Origin: Moniliella sp. 'wahieum'
Lineage: Eukaryota; Basidiomycota; Moniliellomycetes; Moniliellales; Moniliellaceae
Assembly (NCBI GenBank): GCA_003971905.1
Contig: RSEE01000002.1
Location: 992,001-1,056,000, forward strand
Length of the DNA: 64,000 bases
Direction of reading: 5' to 3'
The notes under the pieces are model-generated. The model had not been told where the DNA came from. It saw only the letters and a list, made by a program, of their open reading frames with translations, and made no database searches. How positions within the stretch are numbered: the stretch's first letter is position 1; every line of letters begins with the position of its first letter. Position numbers and translations under genes: made by a program. Shown here piece after piece: positions 48,084 to 59,639 of the stretch.

Positions 48084-49062
48084 GCAAGACCGGGGGGGCG
48101 GCGTGCACGGAGGCGGCAGGGGAGTGGGCGTGCCGACGGCGGCTGAGCAGGACGCAGGACCAGTGCGAGTGAGCGGTGAGGGTGAGCTGGCCAGTTGGCG
48201 CTGCTGCGGCTGGGGGTGCGGCGGGTGCGGCGTGGTGCCGGTGCACGGCGGCTGCTAGCAGCGGCGGGGCGCGGCTGCCGGGGCTGTCGGGGTTGCCGGG
48301 GTTGCCGCGGTTGTCGGCGGGGCGGGCCAAATTGGCCGCCCCGACGGAGCAGCGCCGCGCAGCCGCTTGGCTGCTGGCGGAATAGCCGCCACCTGCCCCG
48401 CCCCTGCCCCCCCCCTGCCCCGCGCTGCCTGCATCCTGTCGGCTATGCCCTGCGTGTCCGCCCGCGCGCGCCCGCATCCATGCCCACTAGTCCTGCGACG
48501 CACATCCCCGGCACCCACAGTTCTGGCACTCCACCACCGGCCCCGCCCGCAGCACCGCCTTGGGCACGCGGCAAATGCACGTCGCGCCCTCGGAGTTGTT
48601 GTCGCGCGCTTGGTTGCAGCGCACGCAGCACAACTTTCCGTACCCTTGCCGCTTTCACTTGGCCATCAGACTGACATAGCGTTCCTTGATCAACCAGTCG
48701 TATCCGGCTGGTACGGATCGATGGCATGGAGGGGGCACCGCGCTAGCTACGCTGCAAGTAGTAGCGTAGGGATGATGGGTGGGAATGTACTTGTGGTTGC
48801 GGTAGCTCTCGTGAACGACGCCACCAGCTTCTGCTACTGAGGGTCCCGCGTCCCGTGGGTCCAGCGTCCAGCGTCCAGCAGCCCCAAGCACCCAATTTCC
48901 GGCGGAGTAGTTGGGCACACGAATTAATGAACTTTCATATTTCACCCTCTCTCCAATTCCGCCGCCTGGGCATACGCGTTCCACCAACCACAGCGGCGGC
49001 GCACACATCCCCTCACGCCCAACCCCACCGTCGTCCCCCTCCCCTCCCCCTCCATCCGACCC
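48084..49062. promoter_or_regulatory. Shared divergent promoter region
   Basis: About 980 bp of GC-rich DNA between the divergent starts of the CHD1-like protein and the proteasome subunit. It includes GGGTTGCCGG-type reiterations at 48284-48310 and three GTCCAGC words at 48858-48880. No clear TATA. The long open frames here are GC artefacts. Confidence 0.4.
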
Positions 49063-49994
49063 ATGCAGACCGTACTCGCTCCTGCCTCCGCCCCGGGCTG
49101 CCTGTCGCGGGAGCCAACCAGCGTGGCTTCAACCCCTACACGTCCAACGGCGGCTCCATCCTCGCTGTGGCAGGACAAGACTTTTGCGTCCTGGCTGGCG
49201 ACACTCGTCAGTCTGAGGGCTACAACATCCAGACCCGCTACAAGCCGCGCGTATTTCGTCTGTGCGTACCCGCCTTTCTTCTGTTGGGCTGTTCTGCCAT
49301 GCTAACTCTTACGATGTAGGAACGACCGTGCGACGCTGGCGACCAATGGGTTTTCCGCCGACGCCGAGGCGCTGGTGCAACTGGTTCGGGCCCGCTTGGA
49401 GCTGTACCGCTATGCACATGGTAATCGATGCCCCTTGCGGGGATTGCACGCATGCTCTGCACTATTCTGTATGGCAAGCGATTCTTCCCGTACTATGTGT
49501 GGAATGTGCTTGGTGGTCTGGACGAGGAGGGGAAGGGTGCTGTCTACTCGTTTGATCCGGTCGGTTCGTACGAGCGCGAGGTGTGCCGAGCGGCCGGGGC
49601 GGCACAAAGCTTGCTGCAGCCTTTCCTCGACTCCCAGGTGATGTACAAGAACCAAACCGCCACCCCGGGGCGGCCGTTACCCATCCCAGGCCACATTTCG
49701 CTCCAGCATGCGATCAGCATCGCCACCGACTCGTTCACCTCGGCCACCGAGCGACACATTGAAGTTGGTGATGGCCTGGAGATCTTTGTTGTACGCAACC
49801 CCAAGGCGGAGACCGAGGCAAAGGAGGAGGATGCGACGATGACGGGGCAAGATGGATCGGTGGCGGTGCCGCCGCCGGCGAACGCGCTTAACCTCCTCGC
49901 CGCGCCGTTCAATGCCGTTGAGGCGCAAGGGGGAGAAGATGAGCAGCTTCCTGGTGCGACATTGGTCATTCGTAGGGAACTCAAGAAGGACTAA
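49063..49994 (+). CDS. PRE7: 20S proteasome beta-6 subunit
   Basis: Non-catalytic beta-ring subunit of the 20S core. The first ATG (49063) gives MQTVLAPASAPGCL, and after a 1-nt shift the family start NQRGFNPYTSNGGSILAVAG, then DFCVLAGDTRQSEGYNIQTR. A 58-nt intron (49262-49319, GTGCGT...TAG) restores NDRATLATNGFSADAEALVQ. A second shift at about 49422 leads to MPLAGIARMLCTILYGKRFF, PYYVWNVLGGLDEEGKGAVY and SFDPVGSYEREVCRAAGAAQ. The C-terminal part has an extra acidic loop (ETEAKEEDATMTGQDG) and an Ala/Pro-rich stretch before the stop, longer than usual. Two breaks, in an essential gene. Confidence 0.95.
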
Positions 49995-52186
49995 GTGGGT
50001 TGTCTGCCAATGAGATACGAAAGATGCCATGAATCTGTGTCCCCAAGGAGGCTGGAGTTGGGGCGATAACGTAGTTTGGATGGGACACCCCCTTGAGGCC
50101 AAAGTGCATGGGATCATGGTGCTCAATGGCCATTCTGCCGTCATGGTTTCCTACACGGTACAAAACACGAAGACTCGGTGCCGTCTCGTTCCACATGTGC
50201 TCATGGCGTGTCATATGCGCCAGTATAACACTGCTGGTCCCTAGAAATGACCAGCTACAGTCAAATCAAACTGATGAGGCACAAATGAAGGAGCTGCAAG
50301 TCGCCTGTTGGGGCAAACGAACTGATAGATGAAAGCCCCAGAAAAGACGAAGAACCCACCAGCATCCGTTGGAGTTGCTCCCTAGCCATAATAGCTCTCT
50401 GAGCCCTACTATTATACACTACTGAAAGCGCCAAGAAGATAATTGGCCACCCATGAACGAGCATTGGAGATGCTGCCCATTGAGAACATCATCGCTCACA
50501 TGGTCACCGCATCTGCATCCATTCGCGGACGCAGAGGAGTGTTGGAGGAGCCAGAAAGTATGGTGGTGAAACTTGAGAGCGCATCGGGGAGGGGGACGTC
50601 ATTGAGAGACAAGCGATTATCTCGATTATCCACCACAGCAAGTGATATCTGGGGAAATATTCAGTTCCCAAAACAGAAGACACTGTGGAGAGGCGTCTAG
50701 TGACAGCCCCCGGACTTTAGCTTGAAACTTGATCTACACTTAAAATATGAGATCTGTGACATGTGACGTGTGATCTGACTTGACGCTGCCGGTGATATGT
50801 CGATGATAGCGGCGAGAGAAAATAGTCGGGTCGGTCACTAGGTCACTAGCACTCGTCACGCGTCCCTAGTCACTAGTCACTGGCATTATGCGGAAGCATG
50901 CTTTGGGACATGTGTCGCGCAGGGCCCGTTGCTCGCACCTGAGCCTGAGGCGCGAGTTACATGTGAGAGGAAGAGGGAACAATACATGTGGATGCGATAT
51001 GGCCGGATGACCCAATCAATACCTTTGGTCGCTTAACTAGGACTCGTTCAGTACGTTCAGTTATTCGGCACATGCATGACGGGAACAAGCTCAAACACGG
51101 GGAGCCGGAGATACCGGTGGCAAGGTGCCAGACAGGTGGCGTTAATTAGATTGTACGATCGACAGAGGGCCACATCACCTCTACACACTGCATGTACCTT
51201 GGCTACATCCGATGGAAAACATGGTACAGAACGTCAGCCGCGTTATGGTGTGACATGAAGAAGTCATTCACGCAAGAACGAGAGCCCCTCCGCGTCGGAG
51301 TTTGGCCTCAAACCGGGAAAAAGCTCTCACTTTTTAGTGACCGGCGAGACTCGGTCGTATATAGTAGAGGCGAGATACTGCATTTCGCGATCAAAGGATA
51401 TACGCCATCTGTGTTGGTATACATCGTTTATGTGGTTTGTGTCACAGTCGGGGCTAAGGCGCTAAGGCGAGGAGACCAGAGCCGAGACTAAGCCAAGGGA
51501 TGCAGCAATCGTTCGTGAGGGAGAAGCAAGAGCAGAGGACATGACGCGAAGCGTAAAAACAAGGAAGCAGCGAGACGCTCGGGACGAATAGGAATTGGAA
51601 ATGGCAGCGAGCGATATCAACGTGATCAACCAAACTATGACAGTTTGGGACTCTCTGCTTTGCAAACTCGACAACAATAAGCTTCTTCCTCACCGGGAAT
51701 ACAACGGCTGCATTATTGAGTGAGAGCATGTACGTGGTAAGCAACGCGACAAAAAGACTGCAGATAGCAGTTAAGCTTATAGCACACCACAGTAGCGTGT
51801 GGTGGTGCTCGTCCCGGCGCGTCCCGCCCCCTTCGTGCAACGTTTTGGTCTCTCTCGGGGGTAAGGGAGAACCGGACCTAAGCCTTTTCTGATGTGAAGA
51901 GATGCGCGGTATGGTCCGCGTGTGTCGGATGATCGATGACGGGCCATGATCTATGGTCATATGTCTGTTGAAGTTCACCATTCAGCGCCCTCGGCGCGCT
52001 CAGCCTCTGAGGGTTCATGAGGCGGGAACAAATAACTGAGATGCAACAGAGAGGAGCCAAGCCCCAATAAACTGTGTTGAAGATTGTGGTATAAAAAGAC
52101 AATGGAATGCGTGCCCTTCGTCCTTTTATTTGACCCACACACCCTTCTTGTCGCCCATCCTCCCTCTCCCCTTATCTGTTCTCGCC
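49995..52186. other. Gene-free stretch
   Basis: AT-richer unique DNA. Around 50855-50885 ACTAGT and ACGCGT words with C spacers recur. No supported gene; a plus frame at 50443-50700 is open but unrecognised. TATAAAA at 52092-52098 lies about 90 bp before the next start and may be its TATA box. Confidence 0.5.
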
Positions 52187-53147
52187 ATGTCCAACGGCAT
52201 CACTCGCATCGCCCTTGTCGGTATTGGAAACGTGGGGGTGCCCACTTTGGAAGCGTTGCTGGCCACACCAGGGCTAGAGAAACCTGTTATTTTCTCACGG
52301 GACCCTACGAAGAATGCTTCGCTGCAACCGTTCCTTGAGAAGACGACCGTGATCACCGTGTCCTACGAAGATACCGAGGCAATGGCCAAGTCCCTCAAGG
52401 AACACAAGATCCAAGCCTTGGTGGCAACCACGGGCGGCGGCAATGGCCCCAGCCAGCTTCCTATTGCCACTGCCGCCAATGAGGCCAACGTTGACCTCTT
52501 TGTTTCGGCCGAGTTTGGCGTTGATTTCCTTACGGTGCCCGACAAGGAACTGCACCCTTGGATCCTGGGCCGAAAGCATTTCCATGCTACACTGAACGAG
52601 GTGCGACATCCCTCCAGTAGGCACCGAATTGTGGGCACCTATACTGACCCGATGTACATATATGCAGATGGGTTTGCGCTGGATCTCCCTTGCCACGGGA
52701 CTCTTTGCCGACTTTGTCCTGGACGCTGAGATTGGGTTCAACGTATCCAAGCAGACTGCCACTATTGTAGGGGATGGGAAGCAACTCTTTGGTGCGACCA
52801 GCCTAAAAGACATTGGTCGCGCTACCGTATTGGCGGTGCAGGCATCTTTGCCACCCCCGGGTAAAGGTAGAACATACGCTATCACCGGGTTTGAGGCTAC
52901 TTTGAACGACTGGGTCAGCGAGGCTGAAAAGATTACTGGCACCAAATGGGCCGTCACCTACCGTGCTTATGACGAGGCCCATGCGAATCAAGCGACCGAG
53001 GACGATGAGGGCTTTTCTGACTTCTTGCGTGCATCGATTGCTGATGGGCGCTTGCGTATTCCCTCCGACAAGTTGGACAATGCCCTACTTGGGTTTAAAC
53101 CTCAAGTGACTCTCCAAGAGGCAGTCAAGACAACTCTGTTGGCTTAA
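52187..53147 (+). CDS. NmrA-like / isoflavone-reductase-type NAD(P)-binding protein
   Basis: Rossmann-fold protein of the atypical short-chain dehydrogenase group. The nucleotide-binding loop is IALVGIGNVGVPTLEAL (GxGxxG) from residue 7. Exon 1 (52187-52600) also has VATTGGGNGPSQLPIATAAN and SAEFGVDF, the usual strand after the substrate pocket. A 67-nt intron (52601-52667, GTGCGA...CAG) restores KHFHATLNE-MGLRWISLATGLFADFVL. Exon 2 holds IVGDGKQLFGATSLKDIGRA, EKITGTKWAVTYRAYDEA and ends VKTTLLA-stop. About 297 aa, normal for the family, with no frame break. Substrate unknown; sensor (NmrA) and reductase roles are both possible. Confidence 0.92.
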
Positions 53148-54126
53148 GCTTTGGTGTTTTCTTTCATCCCCATCGTGGGAAGAGAGGTGAGAAAGTGAAC
53201 CCGGGACGATGCTACGTGTTTGGTGTTACTTTTCAAGCTGTACTCTTATTCCAGTGTCCCTACTGTTTGTGAGATCACGCGCATAGCTATGAAACGTGGT
53301 ATCTGAGAGGGCCTTACATTCCCGTGACATTCATAGTACCCAGCCCCATAGCCACTTCAACATCTTGCACGTCAATACCGTGAGAGGTCAAAACATCATG
53401 CGCGACGGGGAAGAGAAAGGGTAGTCTCACAGACAGAGTCCTTATCAGTAGCTTTGGGACAGCTACTAGGGACTATTATAAGCCTTGCAGCACACACACA
53501 AACGCTCACAGCCCCAGCTTTCTCCTCATATGTCATCTACTTTGAGTCTACTCTCGCATCTTACTACATTTCCTTCTCCCTTTCCTTTCTTTATTCGCAG
53601 TTGACTTTGGGAAAGTTGGATCCCTTGTTAATCGCACATAACGTGCTTTTGTCAACTCTAGATGGCTATATCAAACACTACATGATAGAAGAGATGCAAG
53701 AAACGCGAGAGACTGTAAGGGCACCAGACTAAGATGTTATAATAACCCTCTGCTAAAGCCGTGAAAGCTGTAGCAGTGGAACGAACGTGACGCATCACAG
53801 GGTTTGCGTGTGAGAGTCGCGTCCATACGTTGTTGACTCTGATAGGTAGAGTGCCATTCCACACATTGGCTCTCTCTTCCCGTCTTCCATGCGTCTCTTT
53901 CACGAGTGTATAGTGTGTGTTGTGAGTGCAGTAGTGATTATAGGTATAGTTGAGCTTTTGGATTTCTTCGATGTGGTTAGTACGTCAAATTTTTAGCTCT
54001 TGCTTGACACTGTCAGCCGTCACCGGTGATGTCACCAGGTTTATGCCAAGCATGTCGCTAATTCAGCACCTCCACCTCCACTCAGGACCCACCGCTCTAC
54101 CACACCACCACCACTTTTCGCCAACC
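53148..54126. other. Intergenic, nothing recognised
   Basis: AT-rich spacer between two genes on the same strand. An open frame at 53454-53732 is unrecognised and probably chance. Confidence 0.5.
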
Positions 54127-57100
54127 ATGGCAAGCGAGGCCCAATCCTCTCCTGGGATTAGTAGCGCACCTGAAGCGCGAGAGCGTGATGCCACCGCTCG
54201 TTTTCTCTGGCAACAGGCGCACTTGATCCAGCGCGAGTTCGCCGCCACACAGGCCCGCGACAGTCTACTGGTTGAGCCCCATCCGCCCGAGGAGCTCGAG
54301 GCACAGGGTCTTGGCATTTTGCACCTTTATGCCCGGAAGGTTCGGCACACATGGCAAGGCGTCAGTCTCACATTGGAGCTCTTGCCATCAATTCGATCGC
54401 GCTACCTCCCCATCCATGCATTCAAGAAGGGTAGCGTTGCGCCTTGCAGGACGAAACCGCTCCATGGGGCGATTATTGGTCCACCCCTACCAACGGCGAT
54501 GGGACCAAAGTGCGTGCTGCTAATAAGAGCCGCAAACCCCGTTCCAAGCGTGGGCGTGGTGAGTCGCACCTCTCCTTGGGCTGTGGAGGTGATTGTGCGT
54601 CTGCCACACGGCCAGAGGCCACCCCTGATAGGGTAGCCAAGTTTGCCGCCTCGTTACCGACTTCACTGCGTCCGTGGCCCGAGCGGACTTTGAGGTTTTC
54701 CAAATCATGCGACAAGCCATCGAGGCAGTGGCCACCCCATTGAACGCTCGTCTCCCTGCGAGCCACCATAAGACCTCTACGGACAGCAAGAAGAGCACTC
54801 CCCAAACAGTTGGGCCGTCGCGCGCCTTGCAACCTGGGAATACCAGGCCATTTCCACGCACATGCGCGCTATTCTCTGTTCGGACGAATTTGCCTCTGCT
54901 CCTCAAGCGAATGAGGAGAACCTCCCCCTTTGCCCTTCAAGCCGTTTAACCAAGGGTTGAACGAGGAGCAGCTTAAGGCGATTCGCCGTTCCTTCCTCCA
55001 CCCTTCACTACACTATGTCCAGCCCACTGAAGACGGTTCTCCCCGCCGCCTTTGGTTCAGGAAACGAATGATGAGTCGGATGACGACACATCGTCACAAG
55101 CGTCAGACCTCGTCTGTCATTACCGCGGAACTGGTTCGGAGGAAGCATGAACTTGATGATCTTACCGACCAAATGTCTCGTTTGGACGTGCAAAAACAGG
55201 AGGATCCCAGTCCTAGTCTGAATCTGTTCCGTCCTCCCCAACTCAATGAGCTAGAGATGGGGAAGAACGTGCTTCCCCTTCATCTTCTTCATGGCCCGCC
55301 TGGAACAGGCAAGACGACAACGCTGGTGGAGCTGATTGTTCAGTTGGTGCTAGGAACAAGGATTGGCACCGAACCCGTGATGGTGGACGGACAAGTTGTC
55401 AACTATGGCCGTCGCCCCCGAATTTTGGTCACGGCCCCTTCCAACTTGGCCATTGATACGGTTGCGGAGCGGCTGGTAGCGCATGATAAACCTTGGTTCC
55501 GATTTTTCCGTGAGCACCAAATCAAGGTAGCCCGAATTGGTAACCCCGTGAGGATGACCGAGCGGGTGGCACGGCACATGCATCACTTTCATGGGTCTGC
55601 TCTGGTGAGCTCTGCACCTGTTCGTACCAGCTCTGCGTCTGCTCCTGCCAGTTCTGCAGTTCCTCCAGCCGGGCCTACTTCGCCGGCTGGTGGAGACACT
55701 GGTTCAGGTACCGCATCGCCTTCACCTGCCGATGGGGGTGCCGCCTCAGCTGCACCGGAGCACCTACTCGAACGACCTGTAACCGGCACTGCTGATTCGA
55801 AGAATTGGGACCAAGCAGCTGAAGTGGTGCTGAGCACCTTGCATGCAAGTGGAGTTTGGGATCTTCACGGGACGTTTGACTTTATCATTATTGACGAGGC
55901 GTGTCAGGCGGTTGAACCACTGTGCTGGGTGCCGCTGACACGGGCCTGTCCTGATCCGCAAGGCCCACCTGTGAAGGTGGTGATCGCAGGCGACCCAAAG
56001 CAACTGGGTCCAGTGATTATTTCGGAGGATGGGATGACACCTCCCCCTGCGCCCGATGCTGAGGAGTTGGAGAAGGCGGGCGCTCCAGTTCTTGTTCCTC
56101 CTCAGATGCTGCAGGAAACCATGTTTGAGCGTCTGCTTTTGGCCTATCGCGGCTGGCCGGGAATCAAGACATTCCTCAGTGTTCAGTACCGATTCAATGA
56201 GCAGATCATGGCGTTCCCCAACACGTCCATGTACGAAGAAGGACTGCGGGCCTATGCGACCAACGCATCCATTAGATTGAACGATTTGCCCAATACGTCG
56301 CAGCTCACGTCCAAGCATGGCTTGCCTCTTCTACCTCCTACAAAAGGGACAGAGATGCCATCGGGTTTCAAGCATACTGCCTACTTCAACAAAGACAAAG
56401 GCAAAGGCAAAGGCAAAGGCAAGGGACCCCCTCCTCGCCCTGCCAAGTCTGGGGGAAATGGCAAAAAACCATCGACCAAGAGTCAAAAGGAGAGGAAATC
56501 CGCTTTGCGGGCCGAGAAGAAGGCTAAGAAGCAAGAGGAACAAAGGTCGCTCAGAATGCTGGGAAGAAGGCTGCCAAGGAGGCGATGCGCGAGGAGAAGG
56601 CCTATGCCTCATCTTCGGAAGAGGAAGAAGAGGAAGCAGAGGAGGATGCCGAGTGGGATGCCCCGCTCGTGTTCTACGACACGGCAGGATACGACCTCTG
56701 GGAATCGAAGCCGACCAGTGGGGTCTGGGGAAAGTCTAAGAGCAACCAAGCCGAAGCGCGTTTGGTCGTGGCTCATGTGCTCAAACTCTTGGCTCATGGG
56801 GTCCGGCCGGAGCAGATTTCGATCTTGACTCCGTACACGGCCCAGGTGCGCGCGTTGCTGGAGATGGAGGTGATGCGTGCAGGAGGATCGACGGCTCGAT
56901 TCGCTCGATTTTACCCCGAGATTGCGATTGGCTCCATTGACTCGATGCAAGGCCAGGAGAATGAGTTGGTCATTGTTTCTCTGGTGCGGAGCAACCGAGC
57001 CCATGAAGTGGGCTTCCTCAAAGACCTTCGCCGGCTCAATGTCGCCTTGACGCGGGCCAAGCGTCAACTATGTATTGTGGGTGACAGCGAAACGATCGGG

Positions 57101-57190
57101 GGCAAGCATTACTCGCTTCCGTACTTGCGGAGCTTGATGCTTCACTTGAAGAGCAACGCTAGTTTGCCTTCGATTGAGGCGCTAGTCTGA
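54127..57190 (+). CDS. SF1B DNA/RNA helicase, HCS1/IGHMBP2 type
   Basis: ATP-dependent 5'-3' helicase of the Upf1-like group. Start MASEAQSSPGISSAPEARER; the N-terminal region has LEAQGLGILHLYARKVRHTW, typical of the beta-barrel domain, and runs through several frames to 54950. From there one frame carries FNQGLNEEQLKAIRRS (Q motif), LLHGPPGTGKTTTLVELI (Walker A), ILVTAPSNLAIDTVAERL (Ia), FIIIDEACQAVEPLCWVPL (II), VVIAGDPKQLGPVI (III) and LSVQYRFNEQIMAFPN (IV). A break near 56570 leads to ISILTPYTAQV, IGSIDSMQGQENELVIVSLV (V) and LNVALTRAKRQLCIVGD (VI). Two low-complexity insertions interrupt the core: Ser/Ala/Pro-rich between Ia and II (about 55600-55790) and Lys/Gly- then Glu-rich between IV and V (56393-56670). 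No intron seen. Confidence 0.9.
56393..56426 (+). repeat. AAAGGC hexamer repeat, coding (Lys-Gly)n
   Basis: Five to six copies of a 6-bp unit inside the helicase, encoding DKGKGKGKGKG in an insertion between helicase motifs IV and V. Confidence 0.9.
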
Positions 57191-57536
57191 TATCAGTCTG
57201 TCTCCGATCGAAGCAGTGTGCGAAATGAATGCATACGAAGCTCCGTCATTCACTTTTACCAAGTATTGGCCAGTTTGGGCTATTGGAGGAACACATACAA
57301 TGCATAGAGCACTACAATGAGGGGCAGGAAGGGGATATGTCGGAGTCACATGTGGACATAGCGGGAGGGAGAAGTATGAAGGAAAAGTACGGCACACCTG
57401 TGCGCCAGAGCAAGGACAAGGGGCACAGCGCGATTCCATACGAGACCCGGGGCGAACCACAGTCGCCAGGCCAAGAGATCCGGGCAGGGGACACTCAGTA
57501 CTCAGTTTGAGTACTCACGGGCGAAAGACTGGGCGG

Positions 57537-58572
57537 CTAAAAGTCCACATGGTCCGGGTCAAAGTATTTGCCAAAGTCGACCTTGCGCCAGGGGCGTCCG
57601 CGTCCAAGTCCCCGGCTCCCTCCCGACCGCCGGCTCGACCAAACTCCAAGGCGCCTACCGGAGCTGACTGTGACGAGCGGAAGGTGCGGCGAGCAAAAGG
57701 GGTTCCTGCACCAATGGGCGCCACAGGCTTGCCCAAGTTGGGGTGACGGTGCGACGGCACTGGCTGCACATACGGCGCTGTTGTGGGGGCATGCGGGTTC
57801 ACTGTCTCATCTTCATCGGATGAGCTGGAGCTGGCATCATCCGAGCCAAAGTTGCTGCAGAGCACAATGAGCGGTCAGTGGCGGTGGAGGGCTTGAGAGC
57901 AGGGGCGGGGCGGGGGGGGGCACTTACGCTTCTTCATCTTCCTCGGCCCAGCGGGCAAGGACAGAGTCGACATCTTGTCCCCCCAGGGCACCTTCATGTT
58001 CCACTGAGGGCTTGACACCCAAGACGTCGAGCACTGGCACCTCAAGGTCCGAGCGAGAAGCAGCATAGGTCGACAGCGTGGGCTGGGACCGAGGCGTAGC
58101 GCTGCATCCCCCCCGAGGTGCGAATCAGACGCAGCGTCATTCCACGTGGCTGGGGTTTGAAGCTGGCGAGAGGCTGGAGTTCATTGATCCCGCCTCACAG
58201 AGGGATGATAGTTGGCCTTGACCGGTTCAAAGAAGGGCCCAGGGGCCGGGCGGGGCCCCGGCTCATGTGGCGCACGGGCAGGCTGGCCGTGCGCTCAAAG
58301 TCGGAACGGGTGCGGCGGATGTACTGCAAATCGTCCTCGGTTGCATCGGGCGAACTGGTGGGCGCGGTACGCAGCAGGCGCCTCCGGATCTGGGTCGGAT
58401 GGGACTGCAGACGGTCAAAAATGCGCATGTCGACGTAGTTGTTGGCCGAGATGGAGCCCCGCCAGGTGGCTGGGTGCTCATCGCGCTGGGCCAGCGCAGC
58501 ATCGTCGGCCTCGGCCTGCGGCCCGGCGTTCCTGCCGAGGAGGCCGACGGGCGAAGAGAGGCTTGGGATCAT
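57537..58572 (-). CDS. Unknown protein, two exons
   Basis: Read from a candidate ATG at 58572 (MIPSLSSPVGLLGRNAGPQA) the frame gives DEHPATWRGSISANNYVDMR, IFDRLQSHPTQIRRRLLRTA and TEDDLQYIRRTRSDFER. After shifts it gives FFEPVKANYHPSV, LASFKPQPRGMTLRLIRTSG, then VPVLDVLGVKPSVEHEGALG ending EEDEEA. A 73-nt intron (57855-57927, GTAAGT...CAG) with a C-run joins NFGSDDASSSSSDEDE. The most natural C-terminus is RPWRKVDFGKYFDPDHVDF-stop at 57537, in a frame different from the upstream part. Consistent charged and hydrophobic patterning across frames marks it as real, but no domain is recognised. At least four breaks. Confidence 0.6.
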
Positions 58573-59639
58573 GGACGGCGCTTGTCCAGCGGCGTGGCGA
58601 GCACAGCCATGCCGAGGGAGAACGGGGCGACGGTGGGGTTGGGGGTGATGGGCGCGCGGCTGAGGCTGCGTTGCACGTTCAACGTTCACGGCTGGTTGGC
58701 TCAGACGCCGCTTGTGGTGGAGTGACCTGAAGTGCGGCACCGCCGACTTCAGCCGCCCCCACCCGTCTGTGGCGACGACCCACTCTAAAAGCGGACATTT
58801 ATTTGCAACTCGGCGGCTACGCGACGCGGGCCCTACACTGGCCCTGTGCGGCACTTGCACGCGTTGCTCTCCACGTGTTCACGCGCTGGGAAAGGAGCCG
58901 GCAGGGCGTGTTACCTGTCGGACGCATCTATCGCGATATGCGGGCTACGGACTGGGCCATCCTGCGACGAACGCCTACCAGCTGCGGAAGGTGTCTCCAC
59001 CACCCGCCGACTTTGTATCTGTCCGCGCTGCCAAGCATATCCATGCCGATTTCGGGCAAAGGCACAGAGTGCCATGATTACCACCGCTGACATGATGGGT
59101 GCAATGGAGAGACGACAACGATCCCAACTAGGCCGGGATGAGTCGGAATCTGACGGATCGGAGCAGCAATTGCTCGCTGTCCGAAGGTTCACTTCGATTG
59201 CCAACACAATTCTATCTGTTCCTCGCCATTTTCCCTATCGAGGGGTGTGGTCAGGGGTGGACTCACAAAGGGGAAGACCGTTTTCGGTAACTCGACTATA
59301 TACCTAGCCTAGTCTGATCGATTGATTCAGATCGCATCAGGATCGCACGTCAGCGTCACCCCCGTTATGTCTCCACACTATGTTGATGTGCACGGCCTGA
59401 TGGCTATTGATCCGTCCGTCGATATATATAAGCTGTCCTGTCGTTGAGATGCCTTGTGGGGATTCTATTTGGGTAACACAGCACGCGTATGGGTACCAGT
59501 GCACAGGACAAGTGCTGAGAGAGTCAAGGGGGGAAGCCAAAAGAGCGGTGGTGTGCATTGATCCAGGACACGAGACTAAAACGAATAAAGGGAGGGGCAG
59601 CCCGAAAGAAAACAACCTGTGTTTCACACAGACTAACAA
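58573..59639. other. Intergenic or unresolved coding
   Basis: Plus-strand frames between 58797 and 59210 show protein-like phrases in shifting registers (VALHVFTRWERSRQGVLPVG; KHIHADFGQ; GRDESESDGSEQQLLAVRRF), which could be a small frameshifted gene, but no family, start or stop can be defined. 59210-59640 shows nothing clear. Confidence 0.35.

Noticed and set aside
47616-48674. Long plus-strand open frames rich in Gly/Arg/Ala
   Set aside because: Complement of the Ser/Pro/Ala leader and GC-rich promoter; no motif.
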